Source: Calliopsis andreniformis (taxonomy: Eukaryota; Arthropoda; Insecta; Hymenoptera; Andrenidae). From it: a stretch of DNA of 64,000 bases. Below the pieces are notes generated by a model. The model made no database searches and was not told where the DNA came from. It saw only the letters and a program-made list of their open reading frames with translations. A program made the translations under genes and the position numbers. This document shows positions 13,212 to 26,722 of this stretch, piece by piece; the first letter of the stretch is position 1; each line of letters opens with the position of its first letter. The stretch lies in assembly GCF_051401765.1 (NCBI RefSeq), contig NW_027480450.1, positions 2,852,001 to 2,916,000 on the forward strand. Direction: 5' to 3'.

Positions 13212-16200
13212 TTCCCAATCCTCAATCCTCAATCCTCAGTAATCAATCCTCAATCTTCAATACTCAGTCGTCAATCCTCAGTCCTCAATCCTCAACCCTC
13301 AATCCTCGTTCCTCAAACCTCAATCCTCAACCCTCAGTCCTCATCCTCAATTCTCAATTCACAATCCTCAATCCTCAATCCTCAATCTTCAATCCTCAAT
13401 AATCAATCTCCAATCCTAGATACTCAATCCCAAATCCTCAATCCTTAATCCTCAACCTTCAATCCTCAATCCCCAGTCCTCAATCTTCAATCCTCAATGC
13501 TCAGTCCTCAATCCTCAATCCTCAGTCCTCAATCCTCAATCCTCAATCCTCAGACCTCAACCCTCAGCCGTCAGTCCTCGTCCTCAATCCTCAACACTCA
13601 ATCCTCATTCTTCAATCCTCTATACCCAATCCTCAATCTTCAATCCTCAATCCTCAATCCTCAGTACTCAATCCTCAATCCTCAGTCCTCAGTCCGCAAA
13701 CCTCAATCCTCGACCCTCAGCCCTCATCCTCAATCCTCAATCCTCAATCTTCAATCCTCAATCCTCAATACTCAATCCTCAATCCTCAATCTTCAATCCT
13801 CAATACTCAATCTTCAATCCTCAATCCTCAAAGCTCAATCCTCAATCCTCAATCCTCAATCATCAATCCTCAATACTCAATCTTCAATCCTCAATCCTCA
13901 ATTCTCAATCCTCAATGCTCAATCCTCAATCCTCAATCCTCAACCCTCAACCTTCAATCCTGAATACTCAATCTGCAATCCTCAATCCTCAATCCTCAAC
14001 ACTCAATCCTCATTCTTCAATCCTCAATAACCAATCCTCAATCTTCAGTCCTCAATCCTCAATCCTCAATTCTCAATCCTCAATCCTCAATCCTCAGACC
14101 TCAATCATCAATCTTCAATCCTCAATACTCAATCTTCAATCCTCAATCCTCAGTCCTCAATACTCAATCCTCATTCTTCAATACTCAACACCCAGTCCTC
14201 AATCTTCAATCCTCAATCCTCAATCCTCTATTGTCAATCCTCAATCCTCAATCCTCAGACTTCAAACATCAATACTAAACCCTCAGTCCTCGTCCTCAAT
14301 CCACAACACTCAATCGTCAATCCTCAATCATCAATCATCAATATTCAGTCTTCAATCCTCAATCCTCAATCCTCAATCCTCAACCCTCAATCCTCAATGA
14401 TCAATCCTCAATACCCAATCCTCAGTCTTCAATCCTCAATCCTCAATCCTCAATCCTCAGCCCTCAAACCTCAAACCTGAATCCTCAATCCTGAATCCTC
14501 AATCTTCAGACCTCAGTCCTCAAGAATCAGTTGTCAATTCTCAATCCTCAATAGAATATCATCAATTCACAGTTTTCAATACCCAATACTCAATGTGCAA
14601 CCTTCAAATCTCTGTCCACAAACATCAATTCTCATCACTCAACCCTCAACACTCCGTCCCCAATCCTCAATCTTCAACACTCAATCCACAATCCTCAATC
14701 TTCAATCATCAATACTCTATCCTCAGTCCTCAATCCTCAATCCTCAATCCTCAATCCTCAGATCTCAAACATAAATACTCAACCCTCAGTCCTCGTCCTC
14801 GATCCACAACCCTCAATCCTCGATCCTCAATCTTCAATCATCAATATTCAATATTCCATCCTCAATCCTCAATCCTCAACACTCAGTCCTCAATCCTCAA
14901 TCCTCAATACTCAACCATCAATCCTCAATTCTCGAACTCAATAGAAAATCCTGAATTCTCAGGATTCAATACTCAAACCTCAGCACACAACCCTCAGCCC
15001 TCATCCTCAATCCTCAATCCTCAATCCTCAATCCTCAATATTCAATCATCAGTACTCAATCTTCAATCCTCAATCCTCAATCCCCAATCCTCAATCCTCT
15101 ATCCTCAGTAATCAATCCTCAATCTTCAATACTCAGTCGTCAATCCTCAGTCCTTAATCCTCAACCCTCAATCCTCGTTCCTCAAAACTCAATCCTCAAC
15201 CCTCAGTCCTCATCCTCAATTCTCAATTCTCAATCCTCAATCCTCAATCCTCAATCTTCAATCCTCAATAATCAATCTCCAATCCTAGATACTCAATCCC
15301 AAATCCTCAATCCGTAATCCTCAACCTTCAATCCTCAATCCCCAGTCCTCAATCTTCAATCCTCAATGCTCAGTCCTCAATCCTCAATCCTCAGTCCTCA
15401 ATCCTCAATCCTCAATCCTCAGACCTCAACCCTCAGGCGTCAGTCCTCGTCCTCAATCCTCAACACTCAATCCTCATTCTTCAATCCTCTATTCCCAATC
15501 CTCAATCTTCAATCCTCTATCCTCAATCCTCAGTTCTCAATCCTCAATCCTCAGTCCTCAGTCCTCAAACCTCAATCCTCAACCCTCAGCCCTCATCCTC
15601 AATCCTCAATCCTCAATCTTCAATCCTCAATCCTCAATACTCAATCCTCAATCCTCAATCTTCAATCCTCAATACTCAGTCTTCAATCCTCAATCCTCAA
15701 AGCTCAATCCTCAATCCTCAATCCTCAATCATCAATCCTCAATACTCGATCTTCAATCCTCAATCCTTAATCCTCAATCCTCAATGCTCAATCCTCAATC
15801 CTCAATCCTCAACCCTCAACCTTCAATCCTCAATACTCAATCTGCAATCCTCAATCCTCAATCCTCAACACTCAATCCTCATTCTTCAATCCTCAATAAC
15901 CAATCCTCAATTTTCAATCCTCAATCCTCAAACCTCAATTCTCAATCCTCAATACTCAATATTCAATCCTCAACCCTCAATCCTCAATCCTCAATCCTCA
16001 TTCTTCAATCCTCAACACCCAATCGTCAATCTTCAATCCTCAATCCTCAATCCTCAATCCTCAATCCTCAATCTTCAATCCTCAACACTCACTTCTTCAA
16101 TCCTCAATCCTCAATCCTCAATCCTCAATACTCAATCCTCAATCCTCAGTAATCAATCCTCAATACTCAATCCCCAATCCTCAATCTTCAATCCCCAATA

Positions 16201-18127
16201 CTCAATCTTCAATCCTCAATCCTCAATCCTCAATCCTCAATACACATTGTTCAATCCTCAATACCAAATCCTCAATCTTCAATCCTCAATCCTCAATCCT
16301 CTATTCTCAACCCTCAATCCTCAATCCTCAGACTTCAAACATCAATACTAAACCCTCAGTCCACGTCCTCAATCCACAACACTCAATCGTCAATCCTCAA
16401 TCATCAATCATCAATATTCAATCTTCAATCCTCAATCCTCAATCCTCAATCCTCAACCCTCAATCCTCAATGATCAATACTCAATACCCAATCCTCAGTC
16501 TTCAATCCTCAATCCTCAATCCTCAATCCTCAATACACATTGTTCAATCCTCAATACCAAATCCTCAATCTTCAATCCTCAATCCTCAATCCTCTATTGT
16601 CAATCCTCAATCCTCAATCCTCAGACTTCAAACATCAATACTAAACCCTCAGTCCTCGTCCTCAATCCACAACACTCAATCGTCAATCCTCAATCATCAA
16701 TCATCAATATTCAGTCTTCAATCCTCAATCCTCGATCCTCAATCCTCAACCCTCAATCCTCAATGATCAATCCTCAATACCCAATCCTCAGTCTTCAATC
16801 CTCAATCCTCAATCCTCAATCCTCAGCCCTCAAACCTCAAACCTGAATCCTCAATCCTGAATCCTCAATCTTCAGACCTCAGTCCTCAAGAATCAGTTGT
16901 CAATTCTCAATCCTCAATAGAATATCATCAATTCACAGTTTTCAATACCCAATACTCAATCTGCAACCTTCAAATCTCTGTCCACAAACATCAATTCTCA
17001 TCACTCAACCCTCAACACTCCGTCCCCAATCCTCAATCTTCAACACTCAATCCACAATCCTCAATCTTCAATCATCAACACTCTATCCTCAGTCCTCAAA
17101 CCTCAATCCTCAACACTCAGCCCTCATCCTCAATCCTCAATCCTCAATCTTCAATCCTCAATCCTCAATACTCAATCCTCAATCCTCAATCTTCAATCCT
17201 CAATACTCAATCTTCAATCCTCAATCCTCAAAGCTCAATCCTCAATCCTCAATCCTCAATCATCAATCCTCAATACTCAATCTTCAATCCTCAATCCTCA
17301 ATCCTCAATCCTCAATGCTCAATCCTCAATCCTCAATTCTCAACCCTCAACCTTCAATCCTCAATACTCAGTCTGCAATCCTCAACACCCAATCGTCAAT
17401 CTTCAATCCTCAATCCTCAAAGCTCAATCCTCAATCCTCAATCTTCAATCCTCAACACTCACTTCTTCAATCCTCAATCCTCAATCCTCAATCCTCAATA
17501 CTCAATCCTCAATCCTCAGTAATCAATCCTCAATACTCAATCCCCAATCCTCAATCTTCAATCCCCAATACTCAATCTTCAATCCTCAATCCTCAATCCT
17601 CAATCCTCAATACACATTGTTCAATCCTCAATACCAAATCCTCAATCTTCAATCCTCAATCCTCAATCCTCTATTCTCAACCCTCAATCCTCAATCCTCA
17701 GACTTCAAACATCAATACTAAACCCTCAGTCCACGTCCTCAATCCACAACACTCAATCGTCAATCCTCAATCATCAATCATCAATATTCAATCTTCAATC
17801 CTCAATCCTCAATCCTCAACCCTCAATCCTCAATGATCAATACTCAATACCCAATCCTCAGTCTTCAATCCTCAATCCTCAATCCTCAATCCTCAATACA
17901 CATTGTTCAATCCTCAATACCAAATCCTCAATCTTCAATCCTCAATCCTCAATCCTCTATTGTCAATCCTCAATTCTCAATCCTCAGACTTCAAACATCA
18001 ATACTAAACCCTCAGTCCTCGTCCTCAATCCACAACACTCAATCGTCAATCCTCAATCATCAATCATCAATATTCAGTCTTCAATCCTCAATCCTCAATC
18101 CTCAATCCTCAACCCTCAATCCTCAAT
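13212..18127. repeat. 4.9-kb higher-order unit, copy 2
   Basis: Partner of 7355-12277 at +5857 bp: E 13497, B 14524, palindrome 14947, E 15366, C dimer 16239/16532, B 16890, C dimer 17609/17895. The last C dimer is 286 bp instead of 293, having lost one heptamer. The part from about 14207 is copied again at +9466 bp (23673-27600). Confidence 0.85.
14947..14966. repeat. 20-bp palindrome, ATTC loop
   Basis: Sole palindrome of the second 4.9-kb unit, +5857 bp from 9090. Confidence 0.9.
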
Positions 18128-19900
18128 GATCAATCCTCAATACCCAATCCTCAGTCTTCAATCCTCAGTCCTCAATCCTCAATCCTCAGCCCTCAAACCT
18201 CAAACCTGAATCCTCATTCCTGAATCCTCAATCTTCAGACCTCAGTCCTCAAGAATCAGTTGTCAATTCTCAATCCTCAATAGAATATCATCAATTCACA
18301 GCTTTCAATACCCAATACTCAATCTGCAACCTTCAAATCTCTGTCCACAAACATCAATTCTCATCACTCAACCCTCAACACTCCGTCCCCAATCCTCAAT
18401 CTTCAACACTCAATCCACAATCCTCAATCTTCAATCATCAATACTCTATCCTCAGTCCTTAATCCTCAATCCTCAATCCTCAATCCTCAGATCTCAAACA
18501 TAAATACTCAACCCTCAGTCCTCGTCCTCGATCCACAACACTCAATCCTCGATCCTCAATCTTCAATCATCAATATTCAATATTCAATCCTCAATCCTCA
18601 ATCCTCAACACTCAGTCCTCAATCCTCAATCCTCAATACTCAACCATCAATCCTCAATTCTCGAACTCAATAGAAAATCCTGAATTCTCAGGATTCAATA
18701 CTCAAACCTCAGCACACAACCCTCAGCCCTCATCCTCAATCCTCAATCCTCAATCCTCAATATTCAATCATCAGTACTCAATCTTCAATCCTCAATCCTC
18801 AATCCCCAATCCTCAATCCTCAATCGCCAGTAATCAATCCTCAATCTTCAATACTCAGTCGTCAATCCTCAGTCCTCAATCCTCAACCCTCAATCCTCGT
18901 TCCTCAAACCTCAATCCTCAACCCTCAGTCCTCATCCTCAATTCTCAATTCTCAATCCTCAATCCTCAATCCTCAATCTTCAATCCTCAATAATCAATCT
19001 CCAATCCTAGATACTCAATCCCAAATCCTCAATCCTTAATCCTCAACCTTCAATCCTCAATCCCCAGTCCACAATCTTCAATCCTCAATGCCCAGTCCTC
19101 AATCCTCAATCCTCAGTCCTCAATCCTCAATCCTCAATCCTCAGACCTCAACCCTCAGCCGTCAGTCCTCGTCCTCAATCCTCAACACTCAATCCTCATT
19201 CTTCAATCCTCTATACCCAATCCTCAATCTTCAATCCTCAATCCTCAATCCTCAGTTCTCAATCCTCAATCCTCAGTCCTCAGTCCTCAAACCTCAATCC
19301 TCAACACTCAGCCCTCATCCTCAATCCTCAGTCCTCAGTCCTCAAACCTCAATCCTCAACACTCAGCCCTCATCCTCAATCCTCAATCCTCAATCTTCAA
19401 TCCTCAATCCTCAATACTCAATCCTCAATCCTCAATCTTCAATCCTCAATACTCAATCTTCAATCCTCAATCCTCAAAGCTCAATCCTCAATCCTCAATC
19501 CTCAAACATCAATCCTCAATACTCAATCTTCAATCCTCAATCCTCAATCCTCAATCCTCAATGCTCAATCCTCAACCCTCAATCCTCAACCCTCAACCTT
19601 CAATCCTCAATACTCAATCTGCAATCCTCAATCCTCAATCCTCAACACTCAATCCTCATTCTTCAATCCTCAATAACCAATCCTCAATCTTCAATCCTCA
19701 ATCCTCAATCCTCAATTCTCAATCCTCAATCCTCAATCCTCAGACTTCAATCCTCAATCTTCAATCCTCAATACTCAATCTTCAATCCTCAATCCTCAAT
19801 CCTCAATCCTCAATCCTCATTCTTCAATACTCAACACCCAGCCCTCAATCTTCAATCCTCAATCCTCAATCCTCAATTCTGAACACTCAATCCTCAATCC
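18128..19900. repeat. B - palindrome - D/E segment related to 41.5-43.3 kb
   Basis: B at 18253, palindrome at 18676, D at 19007, E-like start at 19088. The E start reads ATGCCCAGTCC instead of ATGCTCAGTCC, a private change shared only with 42507. A short internal repetition of AACACTCAGCCCTCATCC at about 19306 and 19360 is also shared with the 42.7-kb copy. This marks the two segments as the closest relatives. Confidence 0.8.
18676..18695. repeat. 20-bp palindrome, ATTC loop
   Basis: Intact arms; partner copy at 42088. Confidence 0.9.
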
Positions 19901-22900
19901 TCAACACTCAATCCTCATTCTTCAATCCTCAATAACCAATCCTCAATCCTCAATTCTCAATCCTCAATCCTCAATCCTCAGACCTCAATCATCAATCTTC
20001 AATCCTCAATACTCAATCTTCAATCCTCAATCCTCAGTCCTCAATACTCAATCCTCATTCTTCAATACTCAACACCCAGTCCTCAATCTTCAATCCTCAA
20101 TCCTCAATCCTCTATTGTCAATCCTCAATCCTCAATCCTCAGACTTCAAACATCAATACTAAACCCTCAGTCCTCGTCCTCAATCCACAACACTCAATCG
20201 TCAATCCTCAATCATCAATCATCAATATTCAGTCTTCAATCCTCAATCCACAATCCTCAATCCTCAACCCTCAATCCTCAATGATCAATCCTCAATACCC
20301 AATCCTCAGTCTTCAATCCTCAATCCTCAATCCTCAATCCTCAGCCCTCAAACCTCAAACCTGAATCCTCAATCCTGAATCCTCAATCTTCAGACCTCAG
20401 TCCTCAAGAATCAGTTGTCAATTCTCAATCCTCAATAGAATATCATCAATTCACAGTTTTCAATACCCAATACTCAATGTGCAACCTTCAAATCTCTGTC
20501 CACAAACATCAATTCTCATCACTCAACCCTCAACACTCCGTCCCCAATCCTCAATCTTCAACACTCAATCCACAATCCTCAATCTTCAATCATCAATACT
20601 CTATCCTCAGTCCTCAATCCTCAATCCTCAATCCTCAATCCTCAGATCTCAAACATAAATACTCAACCCTCAGTCCTCGTCCTCGATCCACAACCCTCAA
20701 TCCTCGATCCTCAATTTTCAATCATCAATATTCAATATTCAATCCTCAATCCTCAATCCTCAACACTCAGTCCTCAATCCTCAATCCTCAATACTCAACC
20801 ATCAATCCTCAATTCTCGAACTCAATAGAAAATCCTGAATTCTCAGGATTCAATACTCAAACCTCAGCACACAACCCTCAGCCCTCATCCTCAATCCTCA
20901 ATCCTCAATCCTCAATCCTCAATATTCAATCATCAGTACTCAATCTTCAATCCTCAATCCTCAATCCCCAATCCTCAATCCTCTATCCTCAGTAATCAAT
21001 CCTCAATCTTCAATACTCAGTCGTCAATCCTCAGTCCTTAATCCTCAACCCTCAATCCTCGTTCCTCAAAACTCAATCCTCAACCCTCAGTCCTCATCCT
21101 CAATTCTCAATTCTCAATCCTCAATCCTCAATCCTCAATCTTCAATCCTCAATAATCAATCTCCAATCCTAGATACTCAATCCCAAATCCTCAATCCTTA
21201 ATCCTCAACCTTCAATCCTCAATCCCCAGTCCTCAATCTTCAATCCTCAATGCTCAGTCCTCAATCCTGAATCCTCAGTCCTCAATCCTCAATCCTCAAT
21301 CCTCAGACCTCAACCCTCAGGCGTCAGTCCTCGTCCTCAATCCTCAACACTCAATCCTCATTCTTCAATCCTCTATTCCCAATCCTCAATCTTCAATCCT
21401 CTATCCTCAATCCTCAGTTCTCAATCCTCAATCCTCAGTCCTCAGTCCTCAAACCTCAATCCTCAACCCTCAGCCCTCATCCTCAATCCTCAATCCTCAA
21501 TCTTCAATCCTCAATCCTCAATACTCAATCCTCAATCCTCAATCTTCAATCCTCAATACTCAGTCTTCAATCCTCAATCCTCAAAAAGCTCAATCCTCAA
21601 CACTCAATCCTCATTCTTCAATCCTCAATAACCAATCCTCAATTTTCAATCTTCAATCCTCAAACCTCAATTCTCAATCCTCAATACTCAATATTCAATC
21701 CTCAACCCTCAATCCTCAATCCTCAATCCTCATTCTTCAATCCTCAACACCCAATCGTCAATCTTCAATCCTCAATCCTCAATCCTCAATCTCAATCCTC
21801 AATCTTCAATCCTCAACACTCACTTCTTCAATCCTCAATCCTCAATCCTCAATCCTCAATACTCAATCCTCAATCCTCAGTAATCAATCCTCAATACTCA
21901 ATCCCCAATCCTCAATCTTCAATCCCCAATACTCAATCTTCAATCCTCAATCCTCAATCCTCAATCCTCAATACACATTGTTCAATCCTCAATACCAAAT
22001 CCTCAATCTTCAATCCTCAATCCTCAATCCTCTATTCTCAACCCTCAATCCTCAATCCTCAGACTTCAAACATCAATACTAAACCCTCAGTCCACGTCCT
22101 CAATCCACAACACTCAATCGTCAATCCTCAATCATCAATCATCAATATTCAATCTTCAATCCTCAATCCTCAATCCTCAATCCTCAACCCTCAATCCTCA
22201 ATGATCAATACTCAATACCCAATCCTCAGTCTTCAATCCTCAATCCTCAATCCTCAATCCTCAATACACATTGTTCAATCCTCAATACCAAATCCTCAAT
22301 CTTCAATCCTCAATCCTCAATCCTCTATTGTCAATCCTCAATCCTCAATCCTCAGACTTCAAACATCAATACTAAACCCTCAGTCCTCGTCCTCAATCCA
22401 CAACACTCAATCGTCAATCCTCAATCATCAATCATCAATATTCAGTCTTCAATCCTCAATCCTCGATCCTCAATCCTCAACCCTCAATCCTCAATGATCA
22501 ATCCTCAATACCCAATCCTCAGTCTTCAATCCTCAATCCTCAATCCTCAATCCTCAGCCCTCAAACCTCAAACCTGAATCCTCAATCCTGAATCCTCAAT
22601 CTTCAGACCTCAGTCCTCAAGAATCAGTTGTCAATTCTCAATCCTCAATAGAATATCATCAATTCACAGTTTTCAATACCCAATACTCAATCTGCAACCT
22701 TCAAATCTCTGTCCACAAACATCATTCTCATCACTCAACCCTCAACACTCCGTCCCCAATCCTCAATCTTCAACACTCAATCCACAATCCTCAATCTTCA
22801 ATCATCAATACTCTATCCTCAGTCCTCAAACCTCAATCCTCAACACTCAGCCCTCATCCTCAATCCTCAATCCTCAATCTTCAATCCTCAATCCTCAATA

Positions 22901-23672
22901 CTCAATCCTCAATCCTCAATCTTCAATCCTCAATACTCAATCTTCAATCCTCAATCCTCAAAGCTCAATCCTCAATCCTCAATCCTCAATCATCAATCCT
23001 CAATACTCAATCTTCAATCCTCAATCCTCAATCCTCAATCCTCAATGCTCAATCCTCAATCCTCAATTCTCAACCCTCAACCTTCAATCCTCAATACTCA
23101 GTCTGCAATCCTCAACACCCAATCGTCAATCTTCAATCCTCAATCCTCAAAGCTCAATCCTCAATCCTCAATCTTCAATCCTCAACACTCACTTCTTCAA
23201 TCCTCAATCCTCAATCCTCAATCCTCAATACTCAATCCTCAATCCTCAGTAATCAATCCTCAATACTCAATCCCCAATCCTCAATCTTCAATCCCCAATA
23301 CTCAATCTTCAGTCCTCAATCCTCAATCCTCAATCCTCAATACACATTGTTCAATCCTCAATACCAAATACTCAATCTTCAATCCTCAATCCTCAATCCT
23401 CTATTCTCAACCCTCAATCCTCAATCGTCAGACTTCAAACATCAATACTAAACCCTCAGTCCACGTCCTCAATCCACAACACTCAATCGTCAATCCTCAA
23501 TCATCAATCATCAATATTCAATCTTCAATCCTCAATCCTCAATCCTCAATCCTCAACCCTCAATCCTCAATGATCAATACTCAATACCCAATCCTCAGTC
23601 TTCAATCCTCAATCCTCAATCCTCAATCCTCAATACACATTGTTCAATCCTCAATACCAAATGCTCAATCTT
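19901..23672. repeat. Copy of 14.0-18.1 kb with a 152-bp net deletion
   Basis: Offset to the older segment is 5884 bp at 20477, 20831 and 21250 (versus 14593, 14947 and 15366). It drops to 5732 at 21599, 5731 by 21970 and 5730 by 23045. The 152-bp step falls at 21587-21599, next to a run of five A (CAAAAAGCTC) where relatives have three. The smaller steps are one-base losses near 21790 (CCTCAATCTCAATCC) and 22722 (CATCATTCTC). Landmarks are palindrome 20831, C dimers 21970/22263 and 23339/23632, and B 20408 and 22621. Confidence 0.82.
20831..20850. repeat. 20-bp palindrome, ATTC loop
   Basis: Intact arms; +5884 bp from 14947. Confidence 0.9.
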
Positions 23673-26600
23673 CAATCCTCAATCCTCAATCCTCTATTGT
23701 CAATCCTCAATCCTCAATCCTCAGACTTCAAACATCAATACTAAACCCTCAGTCCTCGTCCTCAATCCACAACACTCAATCGTCAATCCTCAATCATCAA
23801 TCATCAATATTCAGTCTTCAATCCTCAATCCTCAATCCTCAATCCTCAACCCTCAATCCTCAATGATCAATCCTCAATACCCAATCCTCAGTCTTCAATC
23901 CTCAATCCTCAATCCTCAATCCTCAGCCCTCAAACCTCAAACCTGAATCCTCAATCCTGAATCCTCAATCTTCAGACCTCAGTCCTCAAGAATCAGTTGT
24001 CAATTCTCAATCCTCAATAGAATATCATCAATTCACAGTTTTCAATACCCAATACTCAATGTGCAACCTTCAAATCTCTGTCCACAAACATCAATTCTCA
24101 TCACTCAACCCTCAACACTCCGTCCCCAATCCTCAATCTTCAACACTCAATCCACAATCCTCAATCTTCAATCATCAATACTCTATCCTCAGTCCTCAAT
24201 CCTCAATCCTCAATCCTCAATCCTCAGATCTCAAACATAAATACTCAACCCTCAGTCCTCGTCCTCGATCCACAACCCTCAATCCTCGATCCTCAATCTT
24301 CAATCATCAATATTCAATATTCCATCCTCAATCCTCAATCCTCAACACTCAGTCCTCAATCCTCAATCCTCAATACTCAACCATCAATCCTCAATTCTCG
24401 AACTCAATAGAAAATCCTGAATTCTCAGGATTCAATACTCAAACCTCAGCACACAACCCTCAGCCCTCATCCTCAATCCTCAATCCTCAATCCTCAATCC
24501 TCAATATTCAATCATCAGTACTCAATCTTCAATCCTCAATCCTCAATCCCCAATCCTCAATCCTCTATCCTCAGTAATCAATCCTCAATCTTCAATACTC
24601 AGTCGTCAATCCTCAGTCCTTAATCCTCAAACCTCAATCCTCGTTCCTCAAAACTCAATCCTCAACCCTCAGTCCTCATCCTCAATTCTCAATTCTCAAT
24701 CCTCAATCCTCAATCCTCAATCTTCAATCCTCAATAATCAATCTCCAATCCTAGATACTCAATCCCAAATCCTCAATCCGTAATCCTCAACCTTCAATCC
24801 TCAATCCCCAGTCCTCAATCTTCAATCCTCAATGCTCAGTCCTCAATCCTCAATCCTCAGTCCTCAATCCTCAATCCTCAATCCTCAGACCTCAACCCTC
24901 AGGCGTCAGTCCTCGTCCTCAATCCTCAACACTCAATCCTCATTCTTCAATCCCCTATTCCCAATCCTCAATCTTCAATCCTCAATCCTCAATCCTCAGT
25001 TCTCAATCCTCAATCCTCAGTCCTCAGTCCTCAAACCTCAATCCTCAACCCTCAGCCCTCATCCTCAATCCTCAATCCTCAATCTTCAATCCTCAATCCT
25101 CAATACTCAATCCTCAATCCTCAATCTTCAATCCTCAATACTCAGTCTTCAATCCTCAATCCTCAAAGCTCAATCGTCAATCCTCAATCCTCAATCATCA
25201 ATCCTCAATACTCGATCTTCAATCCTCAATCCTTAATCCTCAATCCTCAATGCTCAATCCTCAATCCTCAATCCTCAACCCTCAACCTTCAATCCTCAAT
25301 ACTCAATCTGCAATCCTCAATCCTCAATCCTCAACACTCAATCCTCATTCTTCAATCCTCAATAACCAATCCTCAATTTTCAATCCTCAATCCTCAAACC
25401 TCAATTCTCAATCCTCAATACTCAATATTCAATCCTCAACCCTCAATCCTCAATCCTCAATCCTCATTCTTCAATCCTCAACACCCAATCGTCAATCTTC
25501 AATCCTCAATCCTCAATCCTCAATCCTCAATCCTCAATCTTCAATCCTCAAGACTCACTTCTTCAATCCTCAATCCTCAATCCTCAATCCTCAATACTCA
25601 ATCCTCAATCCTCAGTAATCAATCCTCAATACTCAATCCCCAATCCTCAATCTTCAATCCCCAATACTCAATCTTCAATCCTCAATCCTCAATCCTCAAT
25701 CCTCAATACACATTGTTCAATCCTCAATACCAAATCCTCAATCTTCAATCCTCAATCCTCAATCCTCTATTCTCAACCCTCAATCCTCAATCCTCAGACT
25801 TCAAACATCAATACTAAACCCTCAGTCCACGTCCTCAATCCACAACACTCAATCGTCAATCCTCAATCATCAATCATCAATATTCAATCTTCAATCCTCA
25901 ATCCTCAATCCTCAATCCTCAACCCTCAATCCTCAATGATCAATACTCAATACCCAATCCTCAGTCTTCAATCCTCAATCCTCAATCCTCAATCCTCAAT
26001 ACACATTGTTCAATCCTCAATACCAAATCCTCAATCTTCAATCCTCAATCCTCAATCCTCTATTGTCAATCCTCAATCCTCAATCCTCAGACTTCAAACA
26101 TCAATACTAAACCCTCAGTCCTCGTCCTCAATCCACAACACTCAATCGTCAATCCTCAATCATCAATCATCAATATTCAGTCTTCAATCCTCAATCCTCG
26201 ATCCTCAATCCTCAACCCTCAATCCTCAATGATCAATCCTCAATACCCAATCCTCAGTCTTCAATCCTCAATCCTCAATCCTCAATCCTCAGCCCTCAAA
26301 CCTCAAACCTGAATCCTCAATCCTGAATCCTCAATCTTCAGACCTCAGTCCTCAAGAATCAGTTGTCAATTCTCAATCCTCAATAGAATATCATCAATTC
26401 ACAGTTTTCAATACCCAATACTCAATCTGCAACCTTCAAATCTCTGTCCACAAACATCAATTCTCATCACTCAACCCTCAACACTCCGTCCCCAATCCTC
26501 AATCTTCAACACTCAATCCACAATCCTCAATCTTCAATCATCAATACTCTATCCTCAGTCCTCAAACCTCAATCCTCAACACTCAGCCCTCATCCTCAAT

Positions 26601-26722
26601 CCTCAATCCTCAATCTTCAATCCTCAATCCTCAATACTCAATCCTCAATCCTCAATCTTCAATCCTCAATACTCAATCTTCAATCCTCAATCCTCAAAGC
26701 TCAATCCTCAATCCTCAATCCT
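23673..26722. repeat. Copy of 14.2-17.3 kb at +9466 bp
   Basis: B 23990, palindrome 24413, D/E 24751/24832, marker 25250, C dimer 25705/25998, B 26356; each is 9466 bp after its partner (14524, 14947, 15366, 15784, 16239/16532, 16890). The same block is found once more at +10526 bp from the 24832 landmark onward (35358 and following). Confidence 0.85.
24413..24432. repeat. 20-bp palindrome, ATTC loop
   Basis: Intact arms; +9466 bp from 14947. Confidence 0.9.
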
